64,000 bases of DNA. It comes from Hetaerina americana (Eukaryota; Arthropoda; Insecta; Odonata; Calopterygidae). The notes beneath the pieces are model-generated. The model searched no databases. It saw only the letters and a list, made by a program, of their open reading frames with translations, and was not told the origin of the DNA. Each line of letters begins with the position of its first letter. The first letter of the stretch is position 1. Both the position numbers and the translations under genes were made by a program. Positions 60,790-64,000 of the stretch are shown here, in pieces. The stretch covers positions 51,128,013 to 51,192,012 of the forward strand of contig JAKTNV010000005.1 of NCBI GenBank assembly GCA_022747635.1, read 5' to 3'.

Positions 60790-60975
60790 TCTCCTATTCA
60801 ATTAAAAATATCAATTTCTCACACAAAAGTTGATACGACCAGTTTCAATGAAATCACAGCATCATCGCCTGATGATGATGTAGCTACATTTAAACCGGTC
60901 GTATTGCATTTTATTTTGTAGAAAATTGCTATTTTTAATGAATCATGATATTCCACCATATCACGCCTGAAACAT
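60790..60975. repeat. Inverted pair of hammerhead-like repeats
   Basis: Two arms of about 80 bp face away from 60867-60869. The right arm (plus) has CTGATGA (60869-60875), an extra T, stem-forming GATGTAG / CTACATT, TAAAC in place of GAAAC, and GGTC. The left arm (minus) has GATGATG, a variable stem, TGAAAC and GGTCGTAT. Both then run into GAAAATTG / GAAATTG and ATTTTTAAT. The right arm continues into the CACGCCTGAAAC interspersed repeat. The layout parallels the inverted pseudo-LTRs at 5.84-6.46 kb; both ribozyme cores look degraded. Confidence 0.55.
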
Positions 60976-60979
60976 CTTT

Positions 60980-61890
60980 TTTGACCAATTCTCCTAGTAG
61001 TCTGATTCAACTGTTAACTGATCATCAGGTCAACCATTTTGTATTAAATTTCTCACTAAAATTTTCATGACGTGAATGACGTGGCGAATACTTTTATCAA
61101 GACGTTGCACGTTAACATAATTGTAAGAGAATTTCACTCTGTCATCGAACAGTAAATAATAGCTTTAAAAGCTATAATAATCTGTTTGCTTGATAAGTGA
61201 GGTCACCTTGTATTTAATCCCCTTACAGAGTGTGAAATTTAATCATCGAAGTAATGGTGTTAGTCCCTTTCTCTGCACCGTCTATGGTTTCCCATGATAC
61301 GACCTGAGTGAAGCTGTGGGTGTCCAGAGTCGAAAATTAAAACGAATCTGGACCCTCCATTGTGTATTCAAGCGCCTACAGCCCACCAACAGCCTACCAT
61401 AAGCCCCCTAAATATAAACGGCACATTATTAAGAGGAATTCTTTAACCCTGGTGAACTTTAACTTAAGTGAAAGAGTTAATTTGTATTTTTCATTTGTAA
61501 TCAAAATATATCTAAAAATATTAAGCCAAAATACAATTATCTGATACTACTGAGTACTTGTATTTTATCTTAAAAATCATATCGTAATCTGGAAAAAGCT
61601 CTAGTATATAATAACTTTTACCATTGTAATATTTATCAATTTAATATTAGGCTGCTTTATTTATTGTTAATGCATACAGATGTATCATAAAATGCTTTTA
61701 ATATCCATCATAATAATTTGAAGATTGTTCGCACCTCATTTATGTGCCTCCATTTCTCATTGTGATTCTCTATAAGGATAGGGATTTATAGTGAATAATG
61801 CCCCATTCCGGTGGTTTTAATAAATTATGCCCCCGAGTGTCTTCTAACTTTATAGGTTCGCTCGTCTAATGGCTTGAGTATTCACTGAAT
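60980..61890. other. No gene seen
   Basis: AT-rich, with short random frames only. Confidence 0.5.
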
Positions 61891-61896
61891 TAATGC

Positions 61897-61980
61897 TAAG
61901 GCATCATCTAAGAACGAACCCGGACCCTCCGTTCGGTAGCCAAAAACTCTACCGTACTGCTGGACTACCACGCCGTCTAG
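61897..61980 (-). mobile_element. SINE family B head, inverted, head only
   Basis: The minus strand reads GACGGCGTGGTAGTCCAGCA, GTAGAGTTTTTGGCTACCGA and GAGGGTCCGGGTTCGTTCTT. It has the family B A box and most of the B box. The body is missing or unrecognisable. Confidence 0.7.
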
Positions 61981-61989
61981 TGACGAATC

Positions 61990-64000
61990 AACATTTTTAT
62001 TTCTTGATATTTGAGGTAATAAGCCTATTTTAAATAGTCCAGAGGTGAACTCTTCTTCAGTCTGGGATTCGACAATCTTGCTGACTTCTGAATTTCATGT
62101 GGGGTTGAAAACTTTCCTTCCGATGGGTCTACTACGCAAGTTCCCTGAGATTTGTTAGTCTAAACTATGGCCTAAAGTAAATGCAATCTGCATTGAGAGT
62201 ACGATAAGAACTTGATTTCCCAATGATGTTCAATTGAATAGACCAAAGATATAAAATGAACGCTACACAACAATGTAAGAGCCCATCTTTATGCTATCAC
62301 ACTTCAACGCGCTGATTAATTATACCTATTTATTTTTTTACATATTTTCCATAGATTTTTAACGTTTTTACAATGTATAAATGGGGCTCATAATTCATTT
62401 ATAAATATGACTTCACATTTTCATAATTAACTCTCTTTGTCAAAATTTGAAGATCAAAACCTGCTCCATAATTTGCTTCCATTATACCACTTTTTCAATC
62501 CAAAAACTCCACAGAGCCTTATTCTGTACCACCAACAGTTTCCCATGAACATGCAACTTCAAAATTCAGGTAAAATACATTGAAATTTATGTTTAGATAA
62601 AACTATCCGTTCAAATTATTAAATAAAACTTTCTAATTCATAACATATAACCTCAAATTTATTCAAATAAGTGCGACATTGCAGTCATAAACCGTTGGCT
62701 TTTTGATTTAATAAATACTTCTAAAAGCACAAAAATCAAAGTAACGCAAAAACATTCTCTAGAATATATTTCATTTCACGCGTACAAAATTTGGCAAATA
62801 TGTAAACAAATTAGGCTAAACATAGAATATTATAGAAGCATAACCCTATTATTAATATCCTATTTGATTTATGGTTTGATACAACTATTGATGTGAAAAA
62901 GGAAAGGTTCCCCCTTTCTCCTCTGTTCCTTCTCATATCTATTCCCTTCCATCACCTAGGGCCATCTGCTTTTCCAATTCATTCAGCTCATCTAATTAAC
63001 ACTCGCTCCGGTCTCATTTAACTAGTTTCGATTACGTTAAAACCTCGTCAAAGTCAAGTACTCCTCATCGAACAGAATGCTCAACCTATTACTGCACAAC
63101 ATTTTACAACCAAATAAACACTTACCATTGAATCTGTAGTTGAGTATTTCTTCCAAAAATAGCATTGGATGATGATTTTTTATTAGCACTACCATACCAT
63201 ATGCTCTTTACCTAACTGTGGAAGTAAAATTACTTCCTTGTCAAAAGCTATCAACGATGTAACATAGAGATAAACATTATTATATTCTAGAATTTTTTAG
63301 ATATATCTACATGATAAGTGTATTCATAAATAAATAATGGCTTCATCCGTATAAAAAGAAGTCCCTTTTATATAACTTTAGTTCCGTTCTCTGTTTAACT
63401 CAGTTGTAAGTATCCATTAGCTCGAAATTAAATTCAACCCGAAGTGATCTCAATTTTATTGAGTATTGTGAACAATGCTCTTTGTAGATTTGATATCATA
63501 GGCAAACCCGTATAATTTAAATGGGCCTGCCTAAGATCTCTAAACATTTTCAATACCGCCAATTTTCCCAAAATATAATTTCATTTTGATGTAGAGAATT
63601 CATTGTTACATCTGCGAGCCAACTTACGCGCAAAATGTAACTACTGAAAACTCTTCAAAATCGTCAAAGGAAGACGACTTAGCATAAACCTATGATTTAT
63701 TTAGAGCAATTTTTAAAACTCAAGCACAGAATTGAAAAACAATTTCACCTCACTTTGTGCAACGCTGCTGAAGAAAAGTTATATATTCAAGGGACGAGTT
63801 GAAATCTTGTCGATACATCAAGACTTTTCAGCAACCGATAGCGATTTCTCAACAAGCCATTTTCCTTGAATGTGAGATGCTTGATATATCTCATTAGCCA
63901 ATCACCGAGGCTCCTCCATCGCTTAGCGTCTGTTTAACTCCCTCTCAACCTATCTTTCTCATCAGAGGCCATTTTATGCGGTGTCACTCCCCTGTCATTG
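61990..64000. other. No gene seen
   Basis: AT-rich DNA to the end of the window. I see no repeats, tRNA-like blocks or coding families. Confidence 0.5.

Larger units (their letters stand above)
60268..60795 (+). mobile_element. Composite family A SINE bounded by 11-bp target duplication
   Basis: CCCATTCTCCT occurs exactly at 60268-60278 and 60785-60795. Between them lie three pieces: an inverted piece of the SINE body (60281-60335, containing AAACTGCGGGAGATGCCGCA), a long direct unit (60336-60668) and a truncated direct unit (60669-60784). The target duplication implies that the whole 500-bp composite inserted in one event. Confidence 0.85.

Noticed and set aside
61010..61035. Minus-strand CTGATGATCAG near the hammerhead-like pair
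   Set aside because: The GAAA box and cleavage triplet are absent; it is a simple palindromic TGATCA context.

Overview
The window looks like a piece of a large, repeat-rich, AT-rich arthropod genome, most probably an insect. The signs are (TA)n microsatellites, mariner/Tc1-type DNA transposons, non-LTR retrotransposon fragments, a Penelope-like retroelement fragment and several tRNA-derived SINE families. I cannot name the species from sequence alone. I find no intact host gene, no rRNA, no CRISPR array and no convincing functional tRNA. Nearly all recognisable coding sequence is decayed transposon sequence, so the window reads as intergenic or long-intron DNA.

Layout. 1-5.8 kb: AT-rich DNA, a (TA)n tract running into a SINE head, a pyrimidine-rich GC segment, and a head-to-head pair of tRNA-derived SINEs (family A). 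5.8-6.5 kb: a Penelope-like element (PLE) remnant made of two inverted pseudo-LTR copies around the C-terminal coding end, with a hammerhead-ribozyme-like fold in the right copy. 6.5-14.9 kb: mostly unique AT-rich DNA with a second hammerhead-like motif near 11.2 kb and a CpG-rich block at 12.2-13.5 kb. 14.9-16.6 kb: a cluster of (TA)n tracts, 56-bp perfect inverted repeats and SINEs. 16.6-24 kb: mostly unique, with a 98-bp tandem duplication and a 110-bp hairpin. 24-29.1 kb: a transposon graveyard (mariner fragment abutting a LINE, SINE, LINE 3' ends). 30.6-34.6 kb: (TA)n arrays, a 76-bp perfect palindrome, a LINE fragment and an internally deleted mariner. 35.2-35.5 kb: a promoter-like GC segment. 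38-39.8 kb: a second copy of the same LINE. 44.9-47 kb: a nearly full-length but broken Tc1/mariner element followed directly by another LINE remnant. 52.2-52.6 kb: a short internally deleted relative of that DNA element. 53.6-54 kb: a repeat shared with 28.6-29.1 kb. 60.2-61 kb: a composite SINE bounded by an 11-bp target duplication, next to an inverted pair of hammerhead-like repeats.

There is no operon or pathway to reconstruct. What relates the features is mobile-element biology: autonomous elements (LINE, mariner, PLE) in several decay states, their non-autonomous derivatives, and an unusual number of inverted-repeat arrangements. The most interesting signal is the set of hammerhead-like motifs, two of which sit in inverted pairs. 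All readings were made by eye; no alignment or folding program was run.
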